From contig NZ_WSSB01000002.1 in the NCBI RefSeq assembly GCF_009831765.1, positions 1-64,000 on the forward strand: a stretch of DNA of 64,000 nt, read 5' to 3'. Numbering within the stretch: the first letter of the stretch is position 1; each line of letters starts with the position of its first letter. The notes beneath the pieces are model-generated. The model worked only from the letters and a program-made list of their open reading frames with translations, made no database searches and was not told where the DNA came from. Below, in pieces: positions 48,743-57,691 of the stretch. This stretch comes from Craterilacuibacter sinensis (GTDB lineage Bacteria > Pseudomonadota > Gammaproteobacteria > Burkholderiales > Chromobacteriaceae). A program made the translations under genes and the position numbers.

Positions 48743-49249
48743 GTGAGCATCAAATTTGGCAAATTGGATTTTATTGCCGCTATACGCATCATGCTGTTGG
48801 TCATGCTGACTGGCGCTTGCGGCTATGTGCTTGGCGGAAAGATACCCGGTGCTTCAGCCGAGATAGGCCGTTTATGGGCAGTCATTTCCGGCATAGTGGT
48901 CTTGCAGGCGACAAGTGACGAGACCATCAAGGCCGCCAGCAAACGGGTGCTGGGTACCCTGATTGGTGCCACCGTGGGCTGGCTTTATCTGATTCTGCTG
49001 CCTAATAACTGGGCTGCAGGTTTTGTCTGTGTATTTCTGACGATATTACTCAGCCAGCTGCTAAGCGTACCGGACAACGGCCGTCTGGGTTGCGTCACCG
49101 TACTGGTAGTACTGGTCATTTCAGCCGTCCATCCCGGGCTGCCCCCGCTGGTCAACGCCAGCCTGCGCTTTTTCGAAGCCGCGATAGGTTCAGGTATTGC
49201 CTTGTTGCTGGCCTGGCTATGGCCACACCCGGATATGGCCAGACCCTGA
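48743..49249 (+). CDS. FUSC/aromatic-acid-exporter-like inner membrane protein
   Basis: A 168-residue protein with five to six hydrophobic helices. IGRLWAVISGIVVLQATSDE and AASKRVLGTLIGATVGWLY correspond to the membrane half of FUSC/ArAE proteins (the R-x-x-G-T-x-x-G motif). The cytoplasmic half of full-length exporters is absent, as in other short members. The start is GTG at 48743. It follows the XRE gene by 48 bases and could be its target. Confidence 0.75.
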   Translation: MSIKFGKLDFIAAIRIMLLVMLTGACGYVLGGKIPGASAEIGRLWAVISGIVVLQATSDETIKAASKRVLGTLIGATVGWLYLILLPNNWAAGFVCVFLTILLSQLLSVPDNGRLGCVTVLVVLVISAVHPGLPPLVNASLRFFEAAIGSGIALLLAWLWPHPDMARP

Positions 49250-49256
49250 CTGACTG

Positions 49257-49448
49257 TCAGCGCCTGCTGTTCCAGTTATGAATCGCTTCTTTCTTGTTGT
49301 CCGCTTGGGCGCCGATGCCGGTGCAATTGCCTTGACCTATATACTCCATACACTGCACCCAGAAACGGTGTGAACCCGCCTTGACCAGCTCGGCGCGCGA
49401 GCCGCATTTATTGCATGGTTTGATCACAGTGGTGTTAGTTTCCGTCAT
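49257..49448 (-). CDS. Lar-like small zinc-ribbon protein
   Basis: A 63-residue protein with CNKCGSRAELVKAG, a second Cys pair in VQCMEYIGQGNC and the closing KKEAIHNWNSRR. This is the pattern of Lar/restriction-alleviation-like zinc ribbons often found in phages. The start MTETNTT at 49448 is preferred because AGAG sits 6 bases upstream. No phage genes flank it. Confidence 0.65.
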   Translation of the reverse strand: MTETNTTVIKPCNKCGSRAELVKAGSHRFWVQCMEYIGQGNCTGIGAQADNKKEAIHNWNSRR

Positions 49449-49509
49449 GGTCATCTCTTTTCGGTTCGCTAGATCAGGATCATAGCGTATGACCACGCTT
49501 GACCCGCTT

Positions 49510-50130
49510 TCATTTCAAGCCAAAGTTAAGCAATAGGGAAATGGCAGTTGCAAACATTACCGCGGCAATCACACCATCCAGAATGCGCCAGCTGGCCGGC
49601 TTGGCAAAATAAGGTGCCAGCCGTCCGGCTAAAAATCCTACCGTAGAGAACCACAAGACGGAGGCAAGCAATGCGCCTCCGATAAAGGACAGTCGCCCGG
49701 CCTCGCCGTAAGCGGCAGACAAGCCGCCAATCAATACCACGGTATCCAGCCACACATAAGGGTTGAGCAAGGTCAGTAGTAAAACACTACGAATAGCACC
49801 GCGCCGCTCATGCACGATGTCACCCTCCAGCGAGGAAGCCTGTGGTTGCAACGACGAGCGCAAAGCGCGTAACCCAAGCCAGGCAATAAACCCGGCACCC
49901 AGCCAGCTGACAATGGTGATAAACCCCGGAATAGCAGCCAGCAAGGTACCGATGCCCAACACCCCCAGACTGATCAGCAGCACATCGCAGACAATGCAGA
50001 TTACAACGATAGGCAAGATATGACGGCGGGCAATACCCTGCCGGATCACATAAGCATTTTGTGGTCCGATGCCGATAATCTGACCGGCAGCCAGCGCAAA
50101 TGCGGACAGGAAAACATTGATATTAAACAT
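49510..50130 (-). CDS. LysE/ArgO family amino-acid exporter
   Basis: A 206-residue protein with six helices. The N-terminal GQIIGIGPQNAYVIRQG is the LysE/ArgO signature and LTLLNPYVWLDTVVLIGGLS the second conserved block. It probably exports basic amino acids such as arginine or lysine. The start MFNINVFLSAFAL is favoured over an ATG at 50145. Confidence 0.88.
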   Translation of the reverse strand: MFNINVFLSAFALAAGQIIGIGPQNAYVIRQGIARRHILPIVVICIVCDVLLISLGVLGIGTLLAAIPGFITIVSWLGAGFIAWLGLRALRSSLQPQASSLEGDIVHERRGAIRSVLLLTLLNPYVWLDTVVLIGGLSAAYGEAGRLSFIGGALLASVLWFSTVGFLAGRLAPYFAKPASWRILDGVIAAVMFATAISLLLNFGLK

Positions 50131-50289
50131 AACTGGCCGCCACAATTAAACCATAAGCATACATCTTAACCATACAAATAAAACAATATCCGCCCTGCTT
50201 TGCCACCTGCTTCTCCTGATAGAAGCGCATCTCTGAAACAGGTGCTGCGCTAGAATAGCCGGCACCATCCTCCCGCCACTTACCATTCA

Positions 50290-53200
50290 ATGCAGATTAC
50301 GACCGAAGCGTTTGCCCTGCAGCCGCATAACTCCCGTACCATTTTGCGCGCATTGGCCCTGTACAGGCAGCCCTGTACCCGCACCACCTTGGGCAAGCTG
50401 CTGGCCAGCCTTAATTGGAACGATGACGAGAGCCGGCGTTTCAAGATGAATACGCTGCAGGAAACGCTTACGCTATTGCGTGAGCAAGGCTGGGTAGAAG
50501 AACTGCCCAACCGCACCGGTTACTGGCAACTCGCGGTCGAGATCATCACTGCGGCTTACCTCGACATGCTGGATAGTGCGCCTGCCCGCGATTTGCAACA
50601 GGCACTGCTGGATGTGCATGAATTAGGAGAACTCAGCTTACGGATGTGGCGGCCCTATTTCTCCAGCCCGGAAATTGCCGTCAGCGTGCTGCGGCTGGAA
50701 CTGTATAGTGGCAGCAACCCGCAACGCATGCACAGCTTCGAGTCCTGGTGCCGTAGTAGCGACGATTGGGAGGCGCTGCTGCAATCGGCGGGACTGGATG
50801 ACTTCGACCCCATGCTGTTTAAACGCCTGCACCCGCAGATGCAGGCCCATCTGGCCACAGTCGCGCTATTGCGCCTGCAACTGGGATGGGATGAGCGCTA
50901 TGGAGAAATGCCACAACTGGCACAGGCATTGCTGGATCGGGGTCATCATGCCGGCCCGCTGCCCCAAGCCCTGATCGAATACGCCATTCTGTCCGGCCAG
51001 CCACAGCGGGTGGAAGCCATCATCAGTCAGGTTGACCAGGCTCAAAGCGCCTACCAGAACACATGGCCGGGCTATATCGCCTGCGCCCGTGCCGCCGTGG
51101 CGGCTACGCACGGACAATGGGCCAGCGCACAACAGGGCTTCGAGCAGGGCCTGGCTCTACTGAGAAAAGCCAACGGGCGGCGCAAACAACTGATACACGA
51201 CACCATCGCCTGGCTCTATCCGCTGTCCTTGATGGCGCAGCAGACACCGGCCCAGCTGGAGCTGGCGCGCAAGTTCTGCGCCGCCGAAGCCGGCAGCAAG
51301 AATCCGGGAAACGACAGCCACTGGGGGGTACTGTGCAACGCCGTCCGTATCCGCTTGGGCGAGTTGCCGCGTGCGGCCTGCTCTTTCAGCCTGCAAAGCT
51401 CGCAATATTACTACCACGATGTCGATTTCTGGCGCTTACTGGCGCGCGTCTGGTTGCTGGAACCAGGCAAGACTCTCTCTTTGACCGATGCCGAAAAAGA
51501 AGCCGTTGCGCTGGTGCATGCCCTGCTCAAGAGCTGTGGCCTTAACTGGATGGTGGAACAGCTGAATGCCGCACGGGCACACAGCCATGGACAATCGGTA
51601 AGCAGCCCGTTTTTTGCCGGCCAGCGTAATGAAAGCTGGCGTATCACGCTGGCCGCGCTGACGGCCCTGGGCAATAGCACGGCCAACACCACGACCGACA
51701 CCAGCACGCGCCTGATCTGGCAGATTGAGCTTGGCGACAATGACGAGGTGCGCGCCATCACGCCGCTTGAGCAAAAACAGGGGGTACGCGGCTGGGGTAA
51801 GCCCAAGGCGGCGCCCTTGTCGCGACTGGCCAAGGACGAAAAACTGCCGCCAGAAGACCTGCGCGTCGTCCGCGCCATCCGCAAGGCCTACGGCAATACC
51901 CTGTATCTGGACCTGGCCAGCGCCATCGTGGCCCTGGTCGGCCACCCCATGATCGAGCTTTCCGATGCACCCGGGCAAAACATCGAGCTGATAGAGGCCA
52001 TGCCGCAACTGGAAGTCGTCGAGCTCAATGGCGAACTCAAGATCAAGGTCATACCCGCCATGCGCCCGTCGCCACTCTCGCAAAACTCCTACCTGACAGC
52101 GGTGCAAGAAAAAGAGCATGAGGCGCTCAGGCTGATTAGCGTACTGCGCGATTCATCGACCCGCGCGCGGCTGGTCCGCTTTACCCCCGAACAACAGCGT
52201 GCCGCACAGCTAGTAGGAACAGGACTGAGCCTGCCAGCTCAGGCACGCGAGGAATTGCAACAGGCACTGACGGGGCTGGCCGGTCATTTTCAGGTTGAAG
52301 GCAATCAGATTGATGCGGCACGCGAAACCGTTGCCGATGCGCGCTTGCGCGCCGAACTCTCGCCCAAGGATGACGGTCTGGTGCTGCGTCTGGTCGCGGC
52401 TCCGCTGGGCGAAGCCGGCCCACGACTGATACCGGGCCATGGGCGCGCCCAGCTGATTACCCGTCTGGGCGGTGAGGCGCTCAGTGCCAGCCGCAACCTG
52501 AAAGCCGAAGCCAGGCATCTGGATGAGGTACTGGCCGCCGCCGACATGCTGGACCCGCTGCCGAGCAAAGCACCACAGGAATGGGAGATTGCTGCGCCGG
52601 ACGACGCACTGGCACTATTGGCCATACTGCCGGAACTGCCGCAAATCGCCGGCATAGACTGGCCGCGCGGCAAAGCCATACGTGTAGCGACCCTGCATCC
52701 TGCTGCAGTCAAAATCAGCGTCAGTAGCGGGCAGAACTGGCTGGCTCTGCAAGGCGAAGCCAGCATAGACGAGCAGTTGGTGCTGTCGTTATCGACCCTG
52801 CTCGAGTTTGCCAAGACAGAAAACCGCTTTGTCGCGCTGGGCGATGGCCAGTATCTGACGCTGACGCAGGAATTACGCACGCGGCTGGCGGAAATCGCCA
52901 CCGTCGCCGACATCCACAAGGACGAAGCGCGCATACCGCAACTGGCAACGCAATGGCTGGATCATGCACTGGACGGGCTGGACATCACCACGGATCCGGC
53001 CTTCAGTGAACGCTTGCAACGCCTGAGTGCCGCCAGCGACAGCAAGCCCGCCTTGCCCGGCGGCTTGCAGGCCGAACTGCGTGACTACCAGCACGATGGC
53101 TATCAATGGATTATGCGTCTGGCCGCCTCCGGTTTCGGTGCCTGCCTGGCCGACGATATGGGTCTGGGTAAAACGCTACAGGCGCTGGCCGTCTTGCTGG

Positions 53201-54459
53201 CGCGCGCCAAAGACGGCCCGGCGCTGGTCGTCGCCCCCACTTCGCTAACCGGAAACTGGCAAGCCGAAGCACGGCGTTTTGCACCGACGCTGAATGTCAG
53301 CGTTTATAGCGAGGGCGACGATATCAGCCGCAGCGATATGATAGAAAAAGCACAGGCCGGTGATGTGCTACTGGTGTCGTATACCCTGCTATTGCAGGCC
53401 AGCGCGGCTTTTTCAGCAAAGGTCTGGCACACACTGGTGGTCGATGAGGCGCAAGCCATCAAGAATGCACAAGCCAAACGCAGTCAGGCCGTATTCGAGC
53501 TCAATGCCGATTTCAGGCTGGCGCTGTCCGGTACTCCAATCGAAAACCGCCTGTCCGAATTGTGGGCCATCATGCGCTACTGCAACCCGGGGCTGCTTGG
53601 CAGCAGCAAGCGCTTTGGCGAACGCTTTGCCAATCCGATAGAGCGGGAAAACGACCGCCATGCCCAGCGCACGCTGCGCCGCCTGATAGCGCCTTTTATC
53701 CTGCGCCGCACCAAGCAGCAGGTGCTGGACGAGTTGCCGCCACGCACCGAACTGGTCCTGGCGGTCAAACCCGGTGCGGCCGAACTGGCCCATTACGAAA
53801 CCCTGCGCCGTCAGGCCTTGCAGCAAGCCGAGCAAAGCATGAGCGAGGGCAATAGCGCGCAGGCACGGATGAATATGCTGGCGCAACTGACCAAGCTTCG
53901 CCGTGCCGCTTGCGACCCGCGCTTGGTCAATCCGCAACTGGGTCTGACCGGTGCCAAGGTACAGGCCTTTGCCGAACTGGCCGAAGAACTGGTTGCCAAC
54001 CGCCACAAGGTGCTGGTGTTCAGCCAGTTTGTCGATTTTCTGGCCTTGCTGCGCGAGCCGCTGGACAGCGCCGGTATTGCCTACCAGTATCTGGATGGCT
54101 CGACTCCGGTTGCCGAACGCAATCGCCGCGTAGCGGCATTTCAGGCCGGCGAAGGCGAGCTATTCCTGATCAGCCTCAAGGCCGGCGGTTTCGGCCTTAA
54201 CCTGACCGCCGCCGACTATGTCATCATCGCCGACCCGTGGTGGAACCCGGCAGCCGAAGACCAGGCCATGGGCCGCGCCCACCGTATGGGGCAGCAACGC
54301 CCGGTCACCGTCTATCGTCTGGTCAATGAAGACACGCTGGAACAAAACATTATCGCAATGCACCACGACAAGCGCACACTGGCTGACGGCATACTGGAAG
54401 ACGGTGGCGGCGCCGTCGTACCGTCCGGCGAAGACCTGTTGGCATTAATACGCGGCTGA
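50290..54459 (+). CDS. SNF2-family DEAD/DEAH-like helicase with large N-terminal region
   Basis: A 1389-residue protein. The SNF2 ATPase occupies about 930-1389: Walker A DDMGLGKTLQALAVLLAR (about 953-970), DEAQ box VVDEAQAIKN, SGTPIENRLSELW, and the C-terminal lobe with VFSQFVDFL, LDGSTPVAERNRR and GRAHRMGQQRPV. The N-terminal 900 residues are alpha-rich with TPR-like repetition and no recognised catalytic motif. It likely remodels nucleic-acid-protein complexes; its target is unknown. Base composition is ordinary for the genome. Confidence 0.9.
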   Translation: MQITTEAFALQPHNSRTILRALALYRQPCTRTTLGKLLASLNWNDDESRRFKMNTLQETLTLLREQGWVEELPNRTGYWQLAVEIITAAYLDMLDSAPARDLQQALLDVHELGELSLRMWRPYFSSPEIAVSVLRLELYSGSNPQRMHSFESWCRSSDDWEALLQSAGLDDFDPMLFKRLHPQMQAHLATVALLRLQLGWDERYGEMPQLAQALLDRGHHAGPLPQALIEYAILSGQPQRVEAIISQVDQAQSAYQNTWPGYIACARAAVAATHGQWASAQQGFEQGLALLRKANGRRKQLIHDTIAWLYPLSLMAQQTPAQLELARKFCAAEAGSKNPGNDSHWGVLCNAVRIRLGELPRAACSFSLQSSQYYYHDVDFWRLLARVWLLEPGKTLSLTDAEKEAVALVHALLKSCGLNWMVEQLNAARAHSHGQSVSSPFFAGQRNESWRITLAALTALGNSTANTTTDTSTRLIWQIELGDNDEVRAITPLEQKQGVRGWGKPKAAPLSRLAKDEKLPPEDLRVVRAIRKAYGNTLYLDLASAIVALVGHPMIELSDAPGQNIELIEAMPQLEVVELNGELKIKVIPAMRPSPLSQNSYLTAVQEKEHEALRLISVLRDSSTRARLVRFTPEQQRAAQLVGTGLSLPAQAREELQQALTGLAGHFQVEGNQIDAARETVADARLRAELSPKDDGLVLRLVAAPLGEAGPRLIPGHGRAQLITRLGGEALSASRNLKAEARHLDEVLAAADMLDPLPSKAPQEWEIAAPDDALALLAILPELPQIAGIDWPRGKAIRVATLHPAAVKISVSSGQNWLALQGEASIDEQLVLSLSTLLEFAKTENRFVALGDGQYLTLTQELRTRLAEIATVADIHKDEARIPQLATQWLDHALDGLDITTDPAFSERLQRLSAASDSKPALPGGLQAELRDYQHDGYQWIMRLAASGFGACLADDMGLGKTLQALAVLLARAKDGPALVVAPTSLTGNWQAEARRFAPTLNVSVYSEGDDISRSDMIEKAQAGDVLLVSYTLLLQASAAFSAKVWHTLVVDEAQAIKNAQAKRSQAVFELNADFRLALSGTPIENRLSELWAIMRYCNPGLLGSSKRFGERFANPIERENDRHAQRTLRRLIAPFILRRTKQQVLDELPPRTELVLAVKPGAAELAHYETLRRQALQQAEQSMSEGNSAQARMNMLAQLTKLRRAACDPRLVNPQLGLTGAKVQAFAELAEELVANRHKVLVFSQFVDFLALLREPLDSAGIAYQYLDGSTPVAERNRRVAAFQAGEGELFLISLKAGGFGLNLTAADYVIIADPWWNPAAEDQAMGRAHRMGQQRPVTVYRLVNEDTLEQNIIAMHHDKRTLADGILEDGGGAVVPSGEDLLALIRG

Positions 54460-54548
54460 CCTCCCTGACCATCAAACTGCCCGCAGCCCTGTCGCGGCGG
54501 GCATAAGGAAAACCAAACTCATGAAATTGTCTAAACCGCGGAGCGCCC

Positions 54549-55037
54549 ATGCCTATCTGGGTTGATGCCGATGCCTGCCCCAAGGTCATCCGCGAAGTCT
54601 TGTGCCGTGCAGCCGAACGCACCGCCATGCAGACTACCTTTGTCGCCAACCAGCTGTTGAGCGTGCCATCTTCGCCACACATCCGCGCCCTGCAGGTTCC
54701 CAAGGGCTTCGATGTAGCCGACAACGAAATCGTACGCAGGGTAAACTGCGGCGACCTGGTGATTACCGGCGATATTCCACTGGCGGCCGAGGTACTGGCC
54801 AAGGGGGCAGCCGCACTGAACTGGCGCGGCGAGCCGTTTTCCACGGAAACCATCGCAGCGCAACTGACCATGCGCGACTTTATGGAAACACTGCGCGCCA
54901 GCGGCATCCAGAGCGGTGGCCCGGCCACGCTTAGTCAGGCCGACCGGCAGGCTTTTGCCCGCCAGCTCGATAGCTGGCTTGCCCGGAAAAAATGCAATAA
55001 ACATATTTACATTGGCAAACAACACCAAACAGCTTGA
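54549..55037 (+). CDS. yaiI: YaiI/YqxD family (UPF0178) protein
   Basis: A 162-residue DUF188 protein beginning [16 protein letters not shown], the family's invariant opening, with [16 protein letters not shown] and [15 protein letters not shown] further in. These acids resemble a PIN-like nuclease fold, but activity is unproven. It follows the helicase by about 90 bases. Confidence 0.92.
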   Translation: MPIWVDADACPKVIREVLCRAAERTAMQTTFVANQLLSVPSSPHIRALQVPKGFDVADNEIVRRVNCGDLVITGDIPLAAEVLAKGAAALNWRGEPFSTETIAAQLTMRDFMETLRASGIQSGGPATLSQADRQAFARQLDSWLARKKCNKHIYIGKQHQTA

Positions 55038-55082
55038 TATTTACCCTAAAATTGCGACTCACCCAGCTGCATTCCGAACAAT

Positions 55083-56297
55083 ATGATCAAGTGTATTAAC
55101 GTAGCCGACCTTAGGGTAGGCATGTACATCCATGACCTTAATTGCGACTGGATGTCACACCCTTTCTTAAGCAAACGCTTTCTGGTGCGCAGACCGGACG
55201 AAATCGAAAAAATTGCCGCCAGCGGAATCCATGAGGTGTACATCGACACCAGCAAGGGGCTGGATGTGGACCATGCCCCTACCGCGCATGAAGTCAAACA
55301 GCAACTGGAAAGCGAGATCATTGCTTTTGCCAGCAGTACGCAAGCTTTGCCGCGCAAGGTGGAAGCTTATAGCGAGCTATCCCAAGCCAGACAGATCAAT
55401 GAGCAAGCCAATCAAATTGTCTTCGACATCATGCAGGATGTGCGCTTGGGACAGCAGGTCGAGCTGGAGAAAATGGAGCCTGCCGTTACACGGATGACGC
55501 AATCCATTCTGCGCAATAATGGCGCCCTGCTATCGCTGTGCCGTATCAAAAACAAGGACGATTACACCTTCCGCCATTCAGTCAGCGTGGGTGCGCTGAT
55601 GATCAGCTTCTGCAACGCGATGGGAATGGACAAGCAAACCATACATCTGGCCGGTATAGGCGGCATGCTGCACGATATCGGCAAGATGAAAATACCGGAC
55701 AGCATCCTCAATAAACCGGGAAGGCTGACCGAAGACGAGTTCGGTATCATCAAATGCCATGTCGTCGAGAGCAAACAAATTCTGCAAGCGACCAACGGCA
55801 TTTCCAGCCAATCCATCGAAGTCGCAGCCCAGCATCACGAACGGCATGATGGCAGCGGCTATCCGGCAGGACTCAAGGGAGACGAGATTTCTCAACTGGG
55901 CCAGATGGCGGCCATTGTCGATGTCTACGATGCGCTGACTTCAGAGCGTTGCTACCACAATGCCATGTCACCAACCGATGCACTCCGGAAAATTTACGAG
56001 TGGTCAAAATTCCACTTCAACCCTCAGCTGGTGCAGGCATTTATGCGCTGTATCGGCATTTATCCGGTCGGCACGCTGGTCATGCTGGAAAGTGGCCGCT
56101 TGGGTGTCGTTATCGAACAGAACGATAACAGTCTGGCCGCACCCAAGGTCAAGGTCTTCTTCAGCAGCAAGAGTAATACCCATATCCGGCCGGAAATCGT
56201 CGATCTGTCGCGAAACCTAGGGATGGGAGGCGGAGATAAAATCGTACGGCACGAGTCCGCCAGCAAATGGCGGCTGGATCCCTTACGCTTCCTGTAA
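55083..56297 (+). CDS. HD-GYP domain cyclic-di-GMP phosphodiesterase
   Basis: A 404-residue protein. The N-terminal DUF3391 domain (about 1-125) starts IKCINVADLRVGMYIHDLN. The HD-GYP domain follows with FRHSVSVG, LHDIGKMKIPDSIL, HHERHDGSGYPAGLKGDEI and DVYDALTSER. All catalytic HD and GYP residues are intact. It hydrolyses c-di-GMP and would favour motility over biofilm. No transmembrane segment. Confidence 0.94.
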   Translation: MIKCINVADLRVGMYIHDLNCDWMSHPFLSKRFLVRRPDEIEKIAASGIHEVYIDTSKGLDVDHAPTAHEVKQQLESEIIAFASSTQALPRKVEAYSELSQARQINEQANQIVFDIMQDVRLGQQVELEKMEPAVTRMTQSILRNNGALLSLCRIKNKDDYTFRHSVSVGALMISFCNAMGMDKQTIHLAGIGGMLHDIGKMKIPDSILNKPGRLTEDEFGIIKCHVVESKQILQATNGISSQSIEVAAQHHERHDGSGYPAGLKGDEISQLGQMAAIVDVYDALTSERCYHNAMSPTDALRKIYEWSKFHFNPQLVQAFMRCIGIYPVGTLVMLESGRLGVVIEQNDNSLAAPKVKVFFSSKSNTHIRPEIVDLSRNLGMGGGDKIVRHESASKWRLDPLRFL

Positions 56298-56301
56298 AAG
56301 A

Positions 56302-56640
56302 TCAAGGCGCCGGATATTTTTCCGCATTCTTGCGCAGCTTGTCAGCTAACGCATGCTCGAGATCAACGCCGGTCACTTGCGCCAGCCGTACCAGATACAG
56401 CAACACATCGGCGATCTCCTCGCCCAAGTGCTCGAACTCGGCCGGATCATCAGCGATGGCAGCCGCTTCGGCATCTGTTTTCCACTGGAAGATCTCGGCC
56501 AGTTCTCCCACCTCCCCGGTCAGCGCCAACACCAGATTTTTCGGTGTATGAAAGCGCTGCCAATCCCGCGCATCGGCAAAATTCTGCAGCGCTTGCAGCA
56601 AGCGCGCCGCATCCAGCAGCTTATCCCGGTTCATCGCCAT
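56302..56640 (-). CDS. MazG-like nucleotide pyrophosphohydrolase
   Basis: A 112-residue protein with LALTGEVGELAEIFQWKTD (Glu ligands in ExxE form) and EEIADVLLYLVRLAQVTGVD (ExxD), the all-alpha NTP pyrophosphatase motifs of the dCTPase/MazG type. It probably clears non-canonical nucleotides. It is convergent with the HD-GYP gene, 4 bases apart. Confidence 0.9.
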   Translation of the reverse strand: MAMNRDKLLDAARLLQALQNFADARDWQRFHTPKNLVLALTGEVGELAEIFQWKTDAEAAAIADDPAEFEHLGEEIADVLLYLVRLAQVTGVDLEHALADKLRKNAEKYPAP

Positions 56641-56651
56641 GATCGCCTCGG

Positions 56652-56978
56652 TCAGGATTTGCGGGAAAAAAGACGTGGACGCGTATCCGTCGAATCCGCA
56701 ACCGAAGGAGCCGCGGCTTGCACCACCTTGGCTGCACGCGGCGCAGCTGCTCTGGCCTGTCTGGCCTTCATATTGGCAAACAGCGACTCAACCTTGGCAC
56801 GCGCCCATGGCGTACGCCGCAGGAAAATAAGGCTGGTCTTGATGCTGGGCTGAAAGGTAAAACAGCGAATCTTGATGCGCTGCCCGAGATCTTCCCAGCC
56901 ATAATGCGCAACCAGTTCGTTCAGCATCGCTTCCAGCGTGATGCCATGCATGGGATTATCAGGTTGGGGCGAGGTCAT
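56652..56978 (-). CDS. VF530 family DNA-binding protein
   Basis: A 108-residue protein with the VF530/DUF2132 core [23 protein letters not shown] then [24 protein letters not shown] (quoted in part). A basic Ala-rich C-terminal tail extends the usual ~70-residue family length. VF530 proteins are small DNA binders of unknown role. It starts 11 bases upstream of the MazG-like gene and is probably co-transcribed. Confidence 0.88.
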   Translation of the reverse strand: MTSPQPDNPMHGITLEAMLNELVAHYGWEDLGQRIKIRCFTFQPSIKTSLIFLRRTPWARAKVESLFANMKARQARAAAPRAAKVVQAAAPSVADSTDTRPRLFSRKS

Positions 56979-57036
56979 AGCAGGCTTTCAGAGAGGGAAC
57001 GAAGATTCAGCATAGGCGCTTGCCCAGCCATAAAAC

Positions 57037-57061
57037 AAAAAGCGCCATCAGGCGCTTTTTT
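57037..57061 (-). terminator. Terminator after tRNA-Leu
   Basis: AAAAAGCGCC (57037-57046) and GGCGCTTTTT (57051-57060) form a perfect 10-bp stem with a 4-base loop and a T run on either strand. Confidence 0.85.
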
Positions 57062-57077
57062 GCTACATAAATTAGGG

Positions 57078-57162
57078 TGGTGCCCCGGGCCGGGGTCGAA
57101 CCGGCACAGCCGAAGCCGAGGGATTTTAAGTCCCTTGTGTCTACCAATTTCACCACCGGGGC
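57078..57162 (-). tRNA. tRNA-Leu (UAA)
   Basis: An 85-base class II tRNA. The acceptor stem GCCCCGG pairs with CCGGGGC, then A and an encoded CCA (57078-57080). The anticodon arm reads GGGA-CTTAAAA-TCCC, giving anticodon UAA. A long variable arm and a T arm GGTTCGACCCC-type loop follow. The D arm contains TTGGTAGAC. Confidence 0.95.
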
Positions 57163-57257
57163 CAGACTGCAGCAGATGCAGTCAGGTTGCAGACTTTACC
57201 ACATTTTCATTCGGAATTTCAGCCCCTGATTAAGGGAAGTTCTGCTTTTATCCGTTA

Positions 57258-57647
57258 TCAGCCACTAAAAGTCGTTTTTTTGGTATAGGCACAAAAGCCC
57301 GGTCTAGGACCGACCTGCGGATGTTTGCGGCAGGTATTGGGCCGCACATCGTAAATAGTGCACAAACGCGTCTTTTGATCCAGATAACTGCAATCACCAT
57401 TGGCGCGGCGCGACAAGGTAAACAGGCTGTTCTTGAAGTTGAAATGCTCAATCAGCTTCTGCTTTTGCAGACGCTTGGCAATATCCTTGATTGGCTCTTC
57501 CATTTCGAACTCGTCAGCCAGCCCCATCCTGATCAAATCAGGCAAGCGCACCTCGACAGGCATGGAGCAACAACTACTGATGCAGCTATCGCACAGACCC
57601 TGCTTGTATTTGGTCCAGGTATCGGTCCGGTTTACATCAGCACACAC
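57258..57647 (-). CDS. YkgJ family cysteine cluster protein
   Basis: A 129-residue CxxCxxxCC-type metalloprotein: CDSCISSCCSMPVEV (about 19-33), then CSYL, CTIYDVRPNTCRKHP and a final Cys in GFCAY. The family is thought to bind a metal or Fe-S centre; no role is established. The start gives MCADVNRTDT. Confidence 0.88.
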   Translation of the reverse strand: MCADVNRTDTWTKYKQGLCDSCISSCCSMPVEVRLPDLIRMGLADEFEMEEPIKDIAKRLQKQKLIEHFNFKNSLFTLSRRANGDCSYLDQKTRLCTIYDVRPNTCRKHPQVGPRPGFCAYTKKTTFSG

Positions 57648-57673
57648 TATGTTTTCCTGTCATGTCATTATCG

Positions 57674-57689
57674 TGTTTCACGTGAAACA
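57674..57689. other. Perfect parS site
   Basis: TGTTTCACGTGAAACA is identical to the 16-bp bacterial parS consensus, and the symmetry extends one base each way (GTGTTTCACGTGAAACAC). It lies between the rlhA and YkgJ genes, 4-5 kb from the candidate origin. Confidence 0.92.
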
Positions 57690-57691
57690 CC

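Noticed and set aside
49257-49448. A prophage around the Lar-like protein.
   Set aside because: No integrase, capsid, tail or lysis gene is nearby; the neighbours are ordinary membrane proteins.
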